This document shows positions 1-4,923 of a stretch of DNA of 39,452 nt, in pieces. Where the stretch lies: the IMG/VR virus record IMGVR_UViG_3300037189_021629, positions 1 through 39,452 of that record. One strand, written 5' to 3'. Below the pieces are notes generated by a model, which did no database searches, was not told the DNA's origin, and saw nothing but the letters and a program-made list of their open reading frames with translations. This DNA comes from a virus. The stretch's first letter is position 1, and each line of letters begins with the position of its first letter. Made by a program: the position numbers and the translations under genes.

Positions 1-12
1 CTATAGTATGAA
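1..12 (+). promoter_or_regulatory. Truncated copy of the repeated promoter-like element (copy 1)
   Basis: The window opens inside this element: CTATAGTATGAACACC matches the 3' end of the four full copies further along. TATAGT at 2-7 would be the -10 box, giving a transcript start near 14 and a short leader before the ATG at 26. The upstream half is outside the window. Confidence 0.6.
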
Positions 13-25
13 CACCACTCAACCG

Positions 26-253
26 ATGATCGTCTCTGAAGTCTACTCCTACCACACAAATTGGAAGGAAGGTAAAGTTAATCAAATGTGGATTGAGCAG
101 ATTACTGATAAAGAGTGCGACAATCTCTACGTTGCTGTCGCACACAATCCCCGCAATGGTTCGACAATGGAGATGAGCAATCCCCGCACATCTTACCATG
201 AAACTCTAAACTGGGTTCGTCGGTATTGTGGTACTTTCTGTATTCTTCCCTGA
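26..253 (+). CDS. Small hypothetical protein, 75 aa
   Basis: I do not recognise a family. The product is soluble and begins MIVSEVYSYHTNW; it contains HNPRNGS and ends CGTFCILP. An in-frame ATG exists at 8, but it overlaps the -10-like box TATAGTATG. Two other copies of this element have GTGTAAG there, with no start codon, so I chose the ATG at 26. The gene heads an array of tiny genes, and its stop codon overlaps the next start (TGATG). It is probably expressed early from the repeated promoter. The function is unknown. Confidence 0.65.
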   Translation: MIVSEVYSYHTNWKEGKVNQMWIEQITDKECDNLYVAVAHNPRNGSTMEMSNPRTSYHETLNWVRRYCGTFCILP

Positions 254-375
254 TGCGATTCTTTCTTTCTTTTCTTCTCATCTTCGCGACTATTCCGAGT
301 GCATTTGCAACAGTAAATCCACAACAGGAACAACGCGCTGAACAATTCTGCCAAACTAACTCAAATCGCTGCTGA
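253..375 (+). CDS. Tiny exported peptide with signal sequence, 40 aa
   Basis: The start overlaps the upstream stop (TGATG). The protein begins MRFFLSFLLIFATIPSAFA, which has the layout of a Sec signal peptide: a charged start, a hydrophobic core and an A-x-A cleavage site. The predicted mature peptide would be about 20 residues with two cysteines, so it could be disulfide-bonded in the periplasm. It is too short for family recognition. Overlapping coupling with the upstream gene supports it being real. Phage-encoded exported peptides sometimes act in superinfection exclusion, but nothing in the sequence proves that here. Confidence 0.6.
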   Translation: MRFFLSFLLIFATIPSAFATVNPQQEQRAEQFCQTNSNRC

Positions 376-377
376 TT

Positions 378-575
378 ATGCAATTCCAAGTTACTGAAAT
401 TGAGTTTGATTTTGATGATGATGAAGAGTTCACTCAACATCATTATGATAACATCACTGCCGACACTATCGGTATGATTTGGGAAGCAGATGATGAAGAT
501 GACCTAGTAGAAGAAATCACTGCTGCGACAGGTTGGTGTATCAAATCCATTGATTATCGTATCATTCTCAAATGA
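378..575 (+). CDS. Small acidic hypothetical protein, 65 aa
   Basis: The protein is very acidic in its first half (EIEFDFDDDEEF, then EADDEDDLVEEI) and ends in a short mixed segment, WCIKSIDYRIILK. It starts two bases after the preceding stop, and its TGA overlaps the ATG of the next gene (AATGA), which suggests translational coupling. No family is recognised. Short acidic phage proteins often bind host nucleic-acid enzymes or mimic DNA, but that is a general possibility and not something the sequence shows. Confidence 0.7.
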   Translation: MQFQVTEIEFDFDDDEEFTQHHYDNITADTIGMIWEADDEDDLVEEITAATGWCIKSIDYRIILK

Positions 576-733
576 AACACTCTAACACAGTTCGTATCAT
601 CGACAAACTGGGATTGTTCCCTGAGACTAAAGGTAAAGCACGTTACATCTCCGTCAAGACATACAATCATGCGATGGAGATTGTTGACGAACAAAACAAA
701 CTTGGTAACAAAGCTGTCCTGATTAACTGGTGA
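572..733 (+). CDS. Small hypothetical protein, 53 aa
   Basis: This ORF starts in the ATGA overlap with the previous gene. Its product begins MKHSNTVRIIDKLGLFPETK and ends KLGNKAVLINW. It is soluble, slightly basic and without cysteines. No family is recognised. The four-base overlap, the lack of a spare gap around it and co-orientation with its neighbours are the main support. Its function is unknown. Confidence 0.6.
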   Translation: MKHSNTVRIIDKLGLFPETKGKARYISVKTYNHAMEIVDEQNKLGNKAVLINW

Positions 734-750
734 TTTCCCTTCCTAATCCT

Positions 751-933
751 ATGTCTGAAACTCAAAAACGTGGTCTGAATGGATTAACTGAACTTGAGTT
801 CTTTTTGAATGAAAAGTGTCGCGAAGATCCTGACCTGTTAGCAACGATTATCAGTGAGTATGTTTGGAGTTTGACTCCTACTAAACTTGCTGAACTTGAG
901 GACTTTCTTGTAAACAACTTCGGAGACAACTGA
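751..933 (+). CDS. Small hypothetical protein, 60 aa
   Basis: The product is helical and acidic: MSETQKRGLNGLTELEFFLN, then a segment with EYVWSLTPTKLAELEDFL. A GTG at 730 is in frame, but it overlaps the end of the previous gene, so the ATG at 751 is preferred. The stop codon overlaps the ATG of the next gene (TGATG at 931). No family is recognised. The helical make-up would fit a small protein-binding factor, which is inference only. Confidence 0.65.
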   Translation: MSETQKRGLNGLTELEFFLNEKCREDPDLLATIISEYVWSLTPTKLAELEDFLVNNFGDN

Positions 934-1151
934 TGACTCTTTCACACGAACAAATCGAAGATCTGCGGCAGACTTATGCTGAAATGGTTGTTGATAGCAT
1001 GGACATGGAGACATTGGTATCATTTGCGATTGATTCGATTGTTGATGCTCTGCCTGTGAATGAGCAACAACTGAAACAAGAAATCATTGATCTTTATGAT
1101 GAAGAAATGTACGAAGATTTGCTGGAGAGTGTAACAAACTCAGCAGGTTGA
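933..1151 (+). CDS. Small acidic helical hypothetical protein, 72 aa
   Basis: The product reads MTLSHEQIEDLRQTYAEMVV and continues with acidic helical stretches (DLYDEEMYEDLLESV). It overlaps the previous stop and ends just before repeat-promoter copy 2, so it closes the first small operon of the array. Its amphipathic character resembles the preceding 60-residue protein, including a shared bias for E, L and D, but I cannot show homology by eye. No function can be assigned. Confidence 0.7.
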   Translation: MTLSHEQIEDLRQTYAEMVVDSMDMETLVSFAIDSIVDALPVNEQQLKQEIIDLYDEEMYEDLLESVTNSAG

Positions 1152-1157
1152 TAACTG

Positions 1158-1194
1158 AAACTCTGGGGCCTTTAAATTGTCCCTATAGTATGAG
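1158..1194 (+). promoter_or_regulatory. Repeated promoter-like element, copy 2
   Basis: This is CTCTGGGGCC followed by TTTAAATTGTCCC and TATAGT (1184-1189). If TATAGT is a -10 box, transcription would start near 1196, and CTCTGG would sit exactly at -35 to -30. There is no TTGACA, so this would be a phage-specific -35 box. It differs from copies 3 and 4 at one position in the middle (TTT for TTG). Confidence 0.65.
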
Positions 1195-1204
1195 CAACAG
1201 TCAA

Positions 1205-1441
1205 ATGCAAACCACTTACACTTCGCCTGATACTGGCAAACTCTATCACATCATCGAATCGCAATCTGAGCGTGGTGCATGGGATGAGAATGGTAACTAT
1301 GCTCCGAAAGTTGTAACACAGTACAGCATCTATGATGACATGAAGATGGTGCAATTTGCATTTGATGAGAATGGAATTGCCAAATCTGTGAGACATCATG
1401 AAGGTTTTCATGATGGTTGGACTTCTTCCCGTTTCGACTGA
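1205..1441 (+). CDS. Small hypothetical protein, 78 aa
   Basis: The product begins MQTTYTSPDTGKLYHIIE and contains YSIYDDMKMVQFAFDENG and a His-rich tail (RHHEGFHDGWTSSRFD). In-frame ATGs at 1148 and 1190 lie upstream of or inside the repeated promoter, so I place the start at 1205. CAAATGCAAACC around this start is identical to the start of the gene at 1950, downstream of promoter copy 3. No family is recognised. The pattern suggests a small beta-rich protein. Confidence 0.7.
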   Translation: MQTTYTSPDTGKLYHIIESQSERGAWDENGNYAPKVVTQYSIYDDMKMVQFAFDENGIAKSVRHHEGFHDGWTSSRFD

Positions 1442-1451
1442 TTTTACCACA

Positions 1452-1598
1452 ATGACATTCTCAACTGCTGAAATCTCTGCGCTTCGTTCACTCATTGAGT
1501 TTCATGATGATTGGGATGAAGTGAGCGAACTTCTGGGCACTGACATTGATACTTTGTATGAAAAAGTATGTGCTCTTGATGAGGTGATTGCGCAATGA
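1452..1598 (+). CDS. Small acidic hypothetical protein, 48 aa
   Basis: The reading frame is open from 1398, but that start lies inside the previous gene, so the ATG at 1452, ten bases after the previous stop, is more likely. The product, MTFSTAEISALRSLIEFHDD and on to TLYEKVCALDEVIAQ, is helical and acidic. Its stop overlaps the next start (CAATGA), as in most junctions of this array. The function is unknown. Confidence 0.6.
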   Translation: MTFSTAEISALRSLIEFHDDWDEVSELLGTDIDTLYEKVCALDEVIAQ

Positions 1599-1738
1599 TT
1601 CAGACGCAATTCTTTATTCTTACTTCTGAACAGTACGAAACATTTAATGATGAATCTGCTGCTGCTGGGGTTAGTCTCGATTACTTTCTTCTAGAGTTTT
1701 GTCAAATCGAAGGTGACTGGGTTAGTGTAGAAAACTGA
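1595..1738 (+). CDS. Small hypothetical protein, 47 aa
   Basis: This gene begins in an ATGA overlap with the preceding gene and ends in a TGATG overlap with the next, so it sits between two coupled junctions. The protein, MIQTQFFILTSEQYETFND and on to EGDWVSVEN, is acidic and soluble. It is too short for family assignment. The phase of the overlaps on both sides is the best evidence that it is translated. Confidence 0.6.
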   Translation: MIQTQFFILTSEQYETFNDESAAAGVSLDYFLLEFCQIEGDWVSVEN

Positions 1739-1893
1739 TGAGAAGCAGAACTTTAACATTCAAATCACCTGATAAAGTGAAACTGATCGCACTATTTTTC
1801 ATTGTTGGTATTGTTTTTTTCCCATCAGTTCGTCATGCTACTGCCTCTGCACTTCATACAACTGCTGACATTTTATCATCCGATTCTCAGTAA
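1738..1893 (+). CDS. Tiny membrane or exported protein, 51 aa
   Basis: The ATG overlaps the previous stop. A basic start (MRSRTLTFKSPDKVK) is followed by one strongly hydrophobic segment (LIALFFIVGIVFF) and a short polar tail. This fits a single-pass inner-membrane protein, or an exported peptide cleaved near RHATASA. The stop codon TAA is the first part of the extended promoter copy 3 (TAATCACAACTCTGG). The same TAA-plus-element junction occurs at 2133. It is one of several membrane-directed peptides in the array. Confidence 0.6.
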   Translation: MRSRTLTFKSPDKVKLIALFFIVGIVFFPSVRHATASALHTTADILSSDSQ

Positions 1894-1897
1894 TCAC

Positions 1898-1931
1898 AAC
1901 TCTGGGGCCTTGAAATTGTCCCTATAGTATG
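1898..1931 (+). promoter_or_regulatory. Repeated promoter-like element, copy 3
   Basis: This copy has CTCTGGGGCCTTGAAATTG followed by TCCC and TATAGT at 1923-1928. It is identical to copy 4 from the TAATCACAA prefix through TATAGT. The predicted transcript start is near 1935, leaving a 15-base leader with CAACCAA before the ATG at 1950. Confidence 0.7.
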
Positions 1932-1949
1932 AACACCGCAACCAACCAA

Positions 1950-2135
1950 ATGCAAACCCCGAAAGTCTATGCTGTCATTGCTGGAAATGATTATGAAGGT
2001 GAAGATTTCGACACGCTGAAACTCTTTGATTGCAAATCTGCTGCAGAAAAGTATAAGGAAGAACTGGAAAAGGATTATGATTATGTGCTGATGGAAACGA
2101 AAGAAGTTTGTATGGAATCTGCAATCGCTGTCTAA
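1950..2135 (+). CDS. Small conserved-looking phage protein, 61 aa
   Basis: The product begins MQTPKVYAVIAGNDYEGED and continues with FDCKSAAEKYKEELEKDY. The pattern YAVIAG-DYEGE-FD--KLFD-K--A--Y resembles short proteins found widely in phages, though I cannot name the family. The ATG at 1929 is rejected because it overlaps the -10-like box; the start at 1950 follows the CAACCAA leader. The gene stands alone between promoter copies 3 and 4 and so would be a single-gene unit unless copy 3 transcripts read through. Confidence 0.7.
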   Translation: MQTPKVYAVIAGNDYEGEDFDTLKLFDCKSAAEKYKEELEKDYDYVLMETKEVCMESAIAV

Positions 2136-2139
2136 TCAC

Positions 2140-2173
2140 AACTCTGGGGCCTTGAAATTGTCCCTATAGTGTA
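2140..2173 (+). promoter_or_regulatory. Repeated promoter-like element, copy 4
   Basis: This copy matches copy 3 up to TATAGT (2165-2170), then reads GTGTAAG where copies 1-3 read ATGA. Here no reading frame can begin at the box, which shows that the ATG in the other copies is not a conserved start. The predicted transcript start is near 2177. Confidence 0.7.
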
Positions 2174-2200
2174 AGCACCACACCCAACCAACTTCCTACC

Positions 2201-2518
2201 ATGCGACTCATCGAACGTCAAATGAACAAAGCAATTCTGAACTCTCAGGATTGGAAATCTGACAACACTGAAGTTATCTATTCCCCCGAACGTGATGCAA
2301 GTTATGTAATGCTTCATGGCAATCACATTGCGACAATCAATGAGACTTCGCTTGAACTTTACACTTGTGGTTATAAAACAAACACCACCAAGTCTCGTCT
2401 CAATGCTATTCTGAAAGAGCACGGAAATGATGCCCGTATCTTTCAACGTAACTTCGAATGGTTTGTTGTAGATAACGATCAAACAGTTCCGTTCACTGAA
2501 GGAATGATCTTGGTCTGA
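2201..2518 (+). CDS. Hypothetical protein, 105 aa
   Basis: This is the largest product of the first array. It begins MRLIERQMNKAILNSQDWKS and contains ERDASYVMLHGNHIATIN and FQRNFEWFVVDND. The run V-Y---RDASYV-LHGNHIA-I resembles short phage proteins with a small mixed alpha/beta fold, but no family name is secure. It is led by promoter copy 4, with a purine-poor leader (CCAACCAACTTCCTACC) and no clear Shine-Dalgarno site. Its TGA overlaps the next ATG. An internal Met at residue 8 is an alternative start. Confidence 0.75.
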   Translation: MRLIERQMNKAILNSQDWKSDNTEVIYSPERDASYVMLHGNHIATINETSLELYTCGYKTNTTKSRLNAILKEHGNDARIFQRNFEWFVVDNDQTVPFTEGMILV

Positions 2519-2682
2519 TGAAAGTTATCACTGTTGCCCTATTCACTGTTATCTTTTTTGCCTCATGTGTCGTCGGTCTAAAAACAATCAATCCAAAGAT
2601 CGAAGCACAATGTATAGCAAAAGGAGGACAAGTCTTCACAACTCCTGGTAAGTTTAGTTCTTGTCTTTACTCTGCAAACTAA
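2518..2682 (+). CDS. Tiny exported peptide, possible lipoprotein, 54 aa
   Basis: The start overlaps the upstream stop (TGATG). MKVITVALFTVIFFASCVVG has a typical signal-peptide core; the Cys at residue 16 after FAS could be a lipobox-like site, although cleavage elsewhere is possible. The remaining part holds two cysteines (EAQCIAKGGQVF and FSSCLYSAN) that could form a disulfide. Together with the 40-residue peptide at 253 it gives the phage at least two exported peptides with paired cysteines. The function is not known. Confidence 0.65.
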   Translation: MKVITVALFTVIFFASCVVGLKTINPKIEAQCIAKGGQVFTTPGKFSSCLYSAN

Positions 2683-2699
2683 CACTCAACATCCCAAAC

Positions 2700-2882
2700 A
2701 TGATGATGACTAACGAACAAAAGCTTGAGGCATTGACTGATCTTCTATCCAATGTGATTCACTCTCTGGAGATGACAAAGTATGAGATTGAAGATGTATC
2801 AGAAGCAGCAAATGTTGTTCGTGAAGCAGACAACTATCACCAACAAATGCTAGACATTCTTCACTCTAACAACGCACAATGA
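2700..2882 (+). CDS. Small acidic helical hypothetical protein, 60 aa
   Basis: A TTG at 2661 is in frame but lies inside the previous gene; three consecutive ATG codons at 2700, 2703 and 2706 give the likely start. The protein (MMMTNEQKLEALTDLLSNVI, later EDVSEAANVVREADNYHQQM) should be almost wholly helical, perhaps a coiled coil. Its stop lies in the first ATGA of the next gene, which also begins ATGATGATGACT. No family is recognised. Confidence 0.65.
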   Translation: MMMTNEQKLEALTDLLSNVIHSLEMTKYEIEDVSEAANVVREADNYHQQMLDILHSNNAQ

Positions 2883-3073
2883 TGATGACTGAAAATTATA
2901 CTGAACAAATTGACTTTCTTATTGCTGACACTCTAGAGAAAGTTCAACATCTAAATCCTGAACTTTATGGTCAATGGTATAGTAAACTCTATCCTCCTCA
3001 TGGTGATATTAAGAACTGGAATGTAGAGACGCTTCATACACTCGAACAACTCATTATTGATTATACAAAATGA
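2879..3073 (+). CDS. Small hypothetical protein, 64 aa
   Basis: The product begins MMMTENYTEQIDFLIADTLE and includes PELYGQWYSKLYPPHGD. The first twelve bases (ATGATGATGACT) equal those of the preceding gene. It overlaps that gene by four bases and overlaps the next gene the same way. The content is helical and acidic with an aromatic middle part. The function is unknown. Confidence 0.65.
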   Translation: MMMTENYTEQIDFLIADTLEKVQHLNPELYGQWYSKLYPPHGDIKNWNVETLHTLEQLIIDYTK

Positions 3074-3213
3074 CTGAAACTCAAGTGTTCACGATTCGCT
3101 ACTTTACGCCTTATCAACAACAATGGAGAACGCAAACGTTTTCTACACTTGATGAAGCACAAAGAATGGTCAGTTTCTATCAGTCTTGTGGTTCACCGTG
3201 CCATTTAGTTTAA
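3070..3213 (+). CDS. Small hypothetical protein, 47 aa
   Basis: This gene starts in an ATGA overlap and stops in a TAATG overlap. The product, MTETQVFTIRYFTPYQQQW then STLDEAQRMVSFYQSCGSPC, resembles a small one-domain fold of the kind 'strand, strand, helix', as in short phage proteins carrying a -TLDEA- motif. The pattern STLDEAQ..V.F.Q is echoed by the 53-residue product at 4762 (PTINQAMVFVQSL). I do not recognise a named family. Confidence 0.6.
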   Translation: MTETQVFTIRYFTPYQQQWRTQTFSTLDEAQRMVSFYQSCGSPCHLV

Positions 3214-3317
3214 TGTCTAAAGTTCTTGCCTTTCTTGATACTTTGACTGATGAACAGTTAGAGACATTGACTGATGAAGAAATCATCCAAATGATGAAAG
3301 AACAAGAGGAACAGTAA
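3213..3317 (+). CDS. Very small acidic protein, 34 aa
   Basis: The ATG overlaps the previous stop (TAATG). The product, MSKVLAFLDTLTDEQLETLT followed by DEEIIQMMKEQEEQ, carries an internal duplication, LTDEQLETLTDEE. It is the last gene before the terminator at 3413. At 34 codons it could be chance, but the overlap phase and the helical acidic content match its neighbours. Confidence 0.5.
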   Translation: MSKVLAFLDTLTDEQLETLTDEEIIQMMKEQEEQ

Positions 3318-3412
3318 GTATAAGAGAGGAAGGGAGTTTGCCTCTGTCATGTAAAGAAAGTGACTTCCGTAGAGTATAGATAATGCCTTAAACTTGTTGG
3401 TTGGTGGGTTAT

Positions 3413-3445
3413 AGAGAGAGGACTGGTAATCCTCTCTCTTTTTTT
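3413..3445 (+). terminator. Strong intrinsic terminator ending the small-gene array
   Basis: A perfect 10-bp stem (AGAGAGAGGA at 3413-3422, TCCTCTCTCT at 3430-3439) closes a 7-base loop and is followed by a run of seven T ending at 3445. It lies 96 bases after the last gene and is the clearest terminator in the window. Confidence 0.85.
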
Positions 3446-3689
3446 ATGCTTACTTATACCAATATAGACGAAAAATGTGTAAATGAAAACAATTAAAAAA
3501 TGTATTAAAAAACATATATGCCCTTTCATTCTCTCGCTATGTGTTTATGCTTTGTGTGTCTTTATGCGTGTAGAAGCATAACGATTCTCCTGTAACTTAT
3601 GTCCTTAAAATCCTTCTAGACCTTGTTATCTTACACGTCATTGTATCACACTCCCGCATAAATCCGTCAACCCCCCACGGTCACAAAAT
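3446..3689. other. Gene-free stretch after the terminator
   Basis: I see no convincing gene here. The stretch is AT-rich up to about 3600 and then becomes C-rich. It holds one small hairpin (TTATGC at 3562-3567 with GCATAA at 3576-3581). A minus-strand frame across 3347-3529 is open, but it runs through the terminator and is not supported. Confidence 0.6.
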
Positions 3690-3737
3690 CCCCACAATTC
3701 CCGCCCAGAATCCCCCGGAAGACCCCTAAATACCCCC
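3690..3737 (-). promoter_or_regulatory. C-rich tract with G-quadruplex potential on the minus strand
   Basis: Six runs of three to five C (3690-3693, 3700-3702, 3704-3706, 3712-3716, 3723-3726, 3733-3737) are separated by loops of 6, 1, 5, 6 and 6 bases. A further run of six C lies at 3671-3676. On the minus strand this fits the usual quadruplex pattern of four or more G3+ runs with loops of at most seven. It ends four bases before the -35 box of the next promoter. Confidence 0.6.
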
Positions 3738-3741
3738 AGAC

Positions 3742-3771
3742 TTGACACACTACCTCACAGCATCTTATAAT
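3742..3771 (+). promoter_or_regulatory. Consensus sigma70-type promoter
   Basis: TTGACA at 3742-3747 and TATAAT at 3766-3771 are separated by 18 bases. Both boxes match the bacterial housekeeping consensus exactly, as expected for a phage early promoter read by host RNA polymerase. The transcript would start near 3778, some 23 bases before the ATG at 3801. Confidence 0.8.
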
Positions 3772-3800
3772 GGTTCCACAACACCCAACGGAGAGAGATC

Positions 3801-3974
3801 ATGTCGGTTGCGTATCATCAAGCTCAGAAGCAGCGTTATAGAATCACTCTGGAAATGTCAGTGCTAGCAGACTTTGACCCTCATCAAATTGACTGGGAGA
3901 AACTCTTCAAACTTGAGCCAAGTGAGAAGTGTGAAGCATACGTTGAGGACCTCGATTGCCCTTCTAAGTGGTAA
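3801..3974 (+). CDS. Small hypothetical protein, 57 aa, from an early promoter
   Basis: The product begins MSVAYHQAQKQRYRITLEMS and continues with VLADFDPHQIDWEKLFKLEP and a C-terminal VEDLDCPSKW. It has a GGAGAGAG Shine-Dalgarno-like stretch nine bases upstream and a consensus sigma70 promoter directly before that, so it should be strongly transcribed early in infection. The phrase DFDPHQIDWEKLFKLEPSEK resembles short phage proteins that I cannot name. The gene is alone, flanked by long non-coding stretches, which is unlike the crowded array on either side. Confidence 0.75.
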   Translation: MSVAYHQAQKQRYRITLEMSVLADFDPHQIDWEKLFKLEPSEKCEAYVEDLDCPSKW

Positions 3975-4017
3975 AACAGCACTTTTAGTTTTGATAGCAT
4001 ATTACATCTAAAAACCA

Positions 4018-4024
4018 CTAAATA
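4018..4024 (+). promoter_or_regulatory. Possible late promoter (CTAAATA) before the HNH gene
   Basis: CTAAATA matches the late-promoter core seen before several structural genes in this window. A transcript would start near 4030, about 22 bases before the HNH start codon and inside the hairpin at 4028-4051. Confidence 0.45.
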
Positions 4025-4027
4025 ATG

Positions 4028-4051
4028 AGGTATTAAGTTATCAAAATACCT
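4028..4051 (+). promoter_or_regulatory. Hairpin directly before the HNH start codon
   Basis: AGGTATT (4028-4034) and AATACCT (4045-4051) form a perfect 7-bp stem with a 10-base loop, ending one base before the ATG. In read-through RNA it would crowd the start codon. RNA begun at the CTAAATA motif would lack part of the 5' arm. T4 homing endonuclease genes use a similar arrangement; the role here is inferred. Confidence 0.45.
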
Positions 4052-4507
4052 ATGAACTTATTAAGAGAAATTCTAATCGAAAGGTTGGGTGGAAAGTGTG
4101 TAGAATGTGGTCGAACTGAAACATTAGAGTTCGACCACATTGATCCCTCTACAAAGTCATTCAATATTGCATCAGGTTATAGCAAACCGAAAGAAGTTTT
4201 GTTAGCGGAAGTTGCAAAGTGTCAACTTCTATGTAACAAATGCCACATAGAAAAGAGTAAGAAAGACCTCAAGTTTCGCCCTAAAAATTGTGCTGGCGGC
4301 AGACCTCTTAAGTATAAAGATTTGGGTGTAGGAGTGATGATAAGGGTGCCCGAAAGTGTCACCTTTATTCTACCACAACTGCTAGACGTTATGCAACAGT
4401 TAGAGGAGAAGGGTGAGGATAGTCGTGAGGTGATTTTACAGGTCCTCAGTGACATCGAAGAACGTCTGAGTAACCGAAACTCTGGGGCCTTGAAAGTGTC
4501 CCTATAG
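4052..4507 (+). CDS. HNH endonuclease, probably a free-standing homing enzyme, 151 aa
   Basis: HNH enzymes cut DNA with a metal-bound His-Asn-His fold. The sequence shows the zinc pairs C16-x2-C19 (CVECG) and C61-x2-C64 (CNKCH), the catalytic DH at 28-29 (FDHIDPSTK), Asn 62 and His 65. The C-terminal half (residues 75-151) contains GGRPLKYK and a helical segment that may bind DNA. Such genes often sit between phage genes as selfish elements. The last ten codons are made from promoter copy 5 (RNSGALKVSL, stop within TATAG), so the gene's 3' end is fused onto a pre-existing regulatory element. A hairpin and a possible late promoter lie before the start. Confidence 0.85.
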   Translation: MNLLREILIERLGGKCVECGRTETLEFDHIDPSTKSFNIASGYSKPKEVLLAEVAKCQLLCNKCHIEKSKKDLKFRPKNCAGGRPLKYKDLGVGVMIRVPESVTFILPQLLDVMQQLEEKGEDSREVILQVLSDIEERLSNRNSGALKVSL

Positions 4508-4512
4508 TGTAA
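4478..4512 (+). promoter_or_regulatory. Repeated promoter-like element, copy 5, inside the HNH 3' end
   Basis: CTCTGGGGCCTTGAAAGTG with TCCC and TATAGT (4503-4508) differs from copies 3 and 4 by one base (AGTG for ATTG). GTGTAAGG follows, as in copy 4. The predicted transcript start is near 4515, before the ATG at 4534. It lies about 2.3 kb from the other copies, beyond the terminator. Confidence 0.65.
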
Positions 4513-4533
4513 GGACAACCCAACCGCCCTTAA

Positions 4534-4737
4534 ATGTCTCAAACCGCTCTGAACTTCGCTATCGAAAATGCCTTCCAATCTCTTGCTAAAAAGGATTGGA
4601 ATCTGTTCGATGCTTGGTATGAGCGTCTGCACAATGTTCAGATGATTGGTGATATTGAGCAGACTGAAATCATCGAATCTGAGTGGAACGCAACCAACCT
4701 GGATTTGATGCTTGCCGATGTTATGTCTGCTGCCTGA
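4534..4737 (+). CDS. Small hypothetical protein, 67 aa
   Basis: The product begins MSQTALNFAIENAFQSLAKK and continues with DWNLFDAWYERLHNV and IEQTEIIESEWNATNLDL. It is helical, acidic and Trp-rich. It follows promoter copy 5 with a purine-poor leader, like the genes behind copies 3 and 4. No family is recognised. Being led by the same element suggests the same expression class as the early array. Confidence 0.7.
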   Translation: MSQTALNFAIENAFQSLAKKDWNLFDAWYERLHNVQMIGDIEQTEIIESEWNATNLDLMLADVMSAA

Positions 4738-4761
4738 TTTCACCTCTTAACTAACACTCAA

Positions 4762-4923
4762 ATGACCCAAGTTCGCACCGTCACCTACACCAACGTTCGG
4801 GACAATGTAGAGCGTACTGTAGAGTTCCCCACTATCAATCAAGCGATGGTATTTGTGCAGTCTCTGCATATCGCTGGTGTGGATGCGATTGTTAATCTGC
4901 TACCTGAAGATGTAGCAGTCTGA
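4762..4923 (+). CDS. Small hypothetical protein, 53 aa
   Basis: This ORF begins 24 bases after the previous stop. The protein, MTQVRTVTYTNVRDNVERTV then EFPTINQAMVFVQSLHIAGV, looks like a small strand-strand-helix domain. The pattern 'T(I/L).(Q/E)A..(M/F)V' is shared with the 47-residue product at 3070. Its TGA is followed at once by the inverted repeat that opens the structured stretch 4924-5049. The function is unknown. Confidence 0.65.
   Translation: MTQVRTVTYTNVRDNVERTVEFPTINQAMVFVQSLHIAGVDAIVNLLPEDVAV

Noticed and set aside
3347-3529. Minus-strand frame coding for a hydrophobic 60-residue protein
   Set aside because: It runs through the strong terminator hairpin, lies in AT-rich DNA that yields hydrophobic frames by chance, and all other genes are on the plus strand.
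3720-3735. CTAAATA at 3726-3732 as a late promoter
   Set aside because: It is part of the C-rich tract, lies 70 bases from the next gene, and a far better sigma70 promoter follows directly.
4222-4743. 173-residue minus-strand frame across the HNH gene and the gene at 4534
   Set aside because: It is antisense to two plus-strand genes with clear features, including an HNH motif set, and has no recognisable domain.
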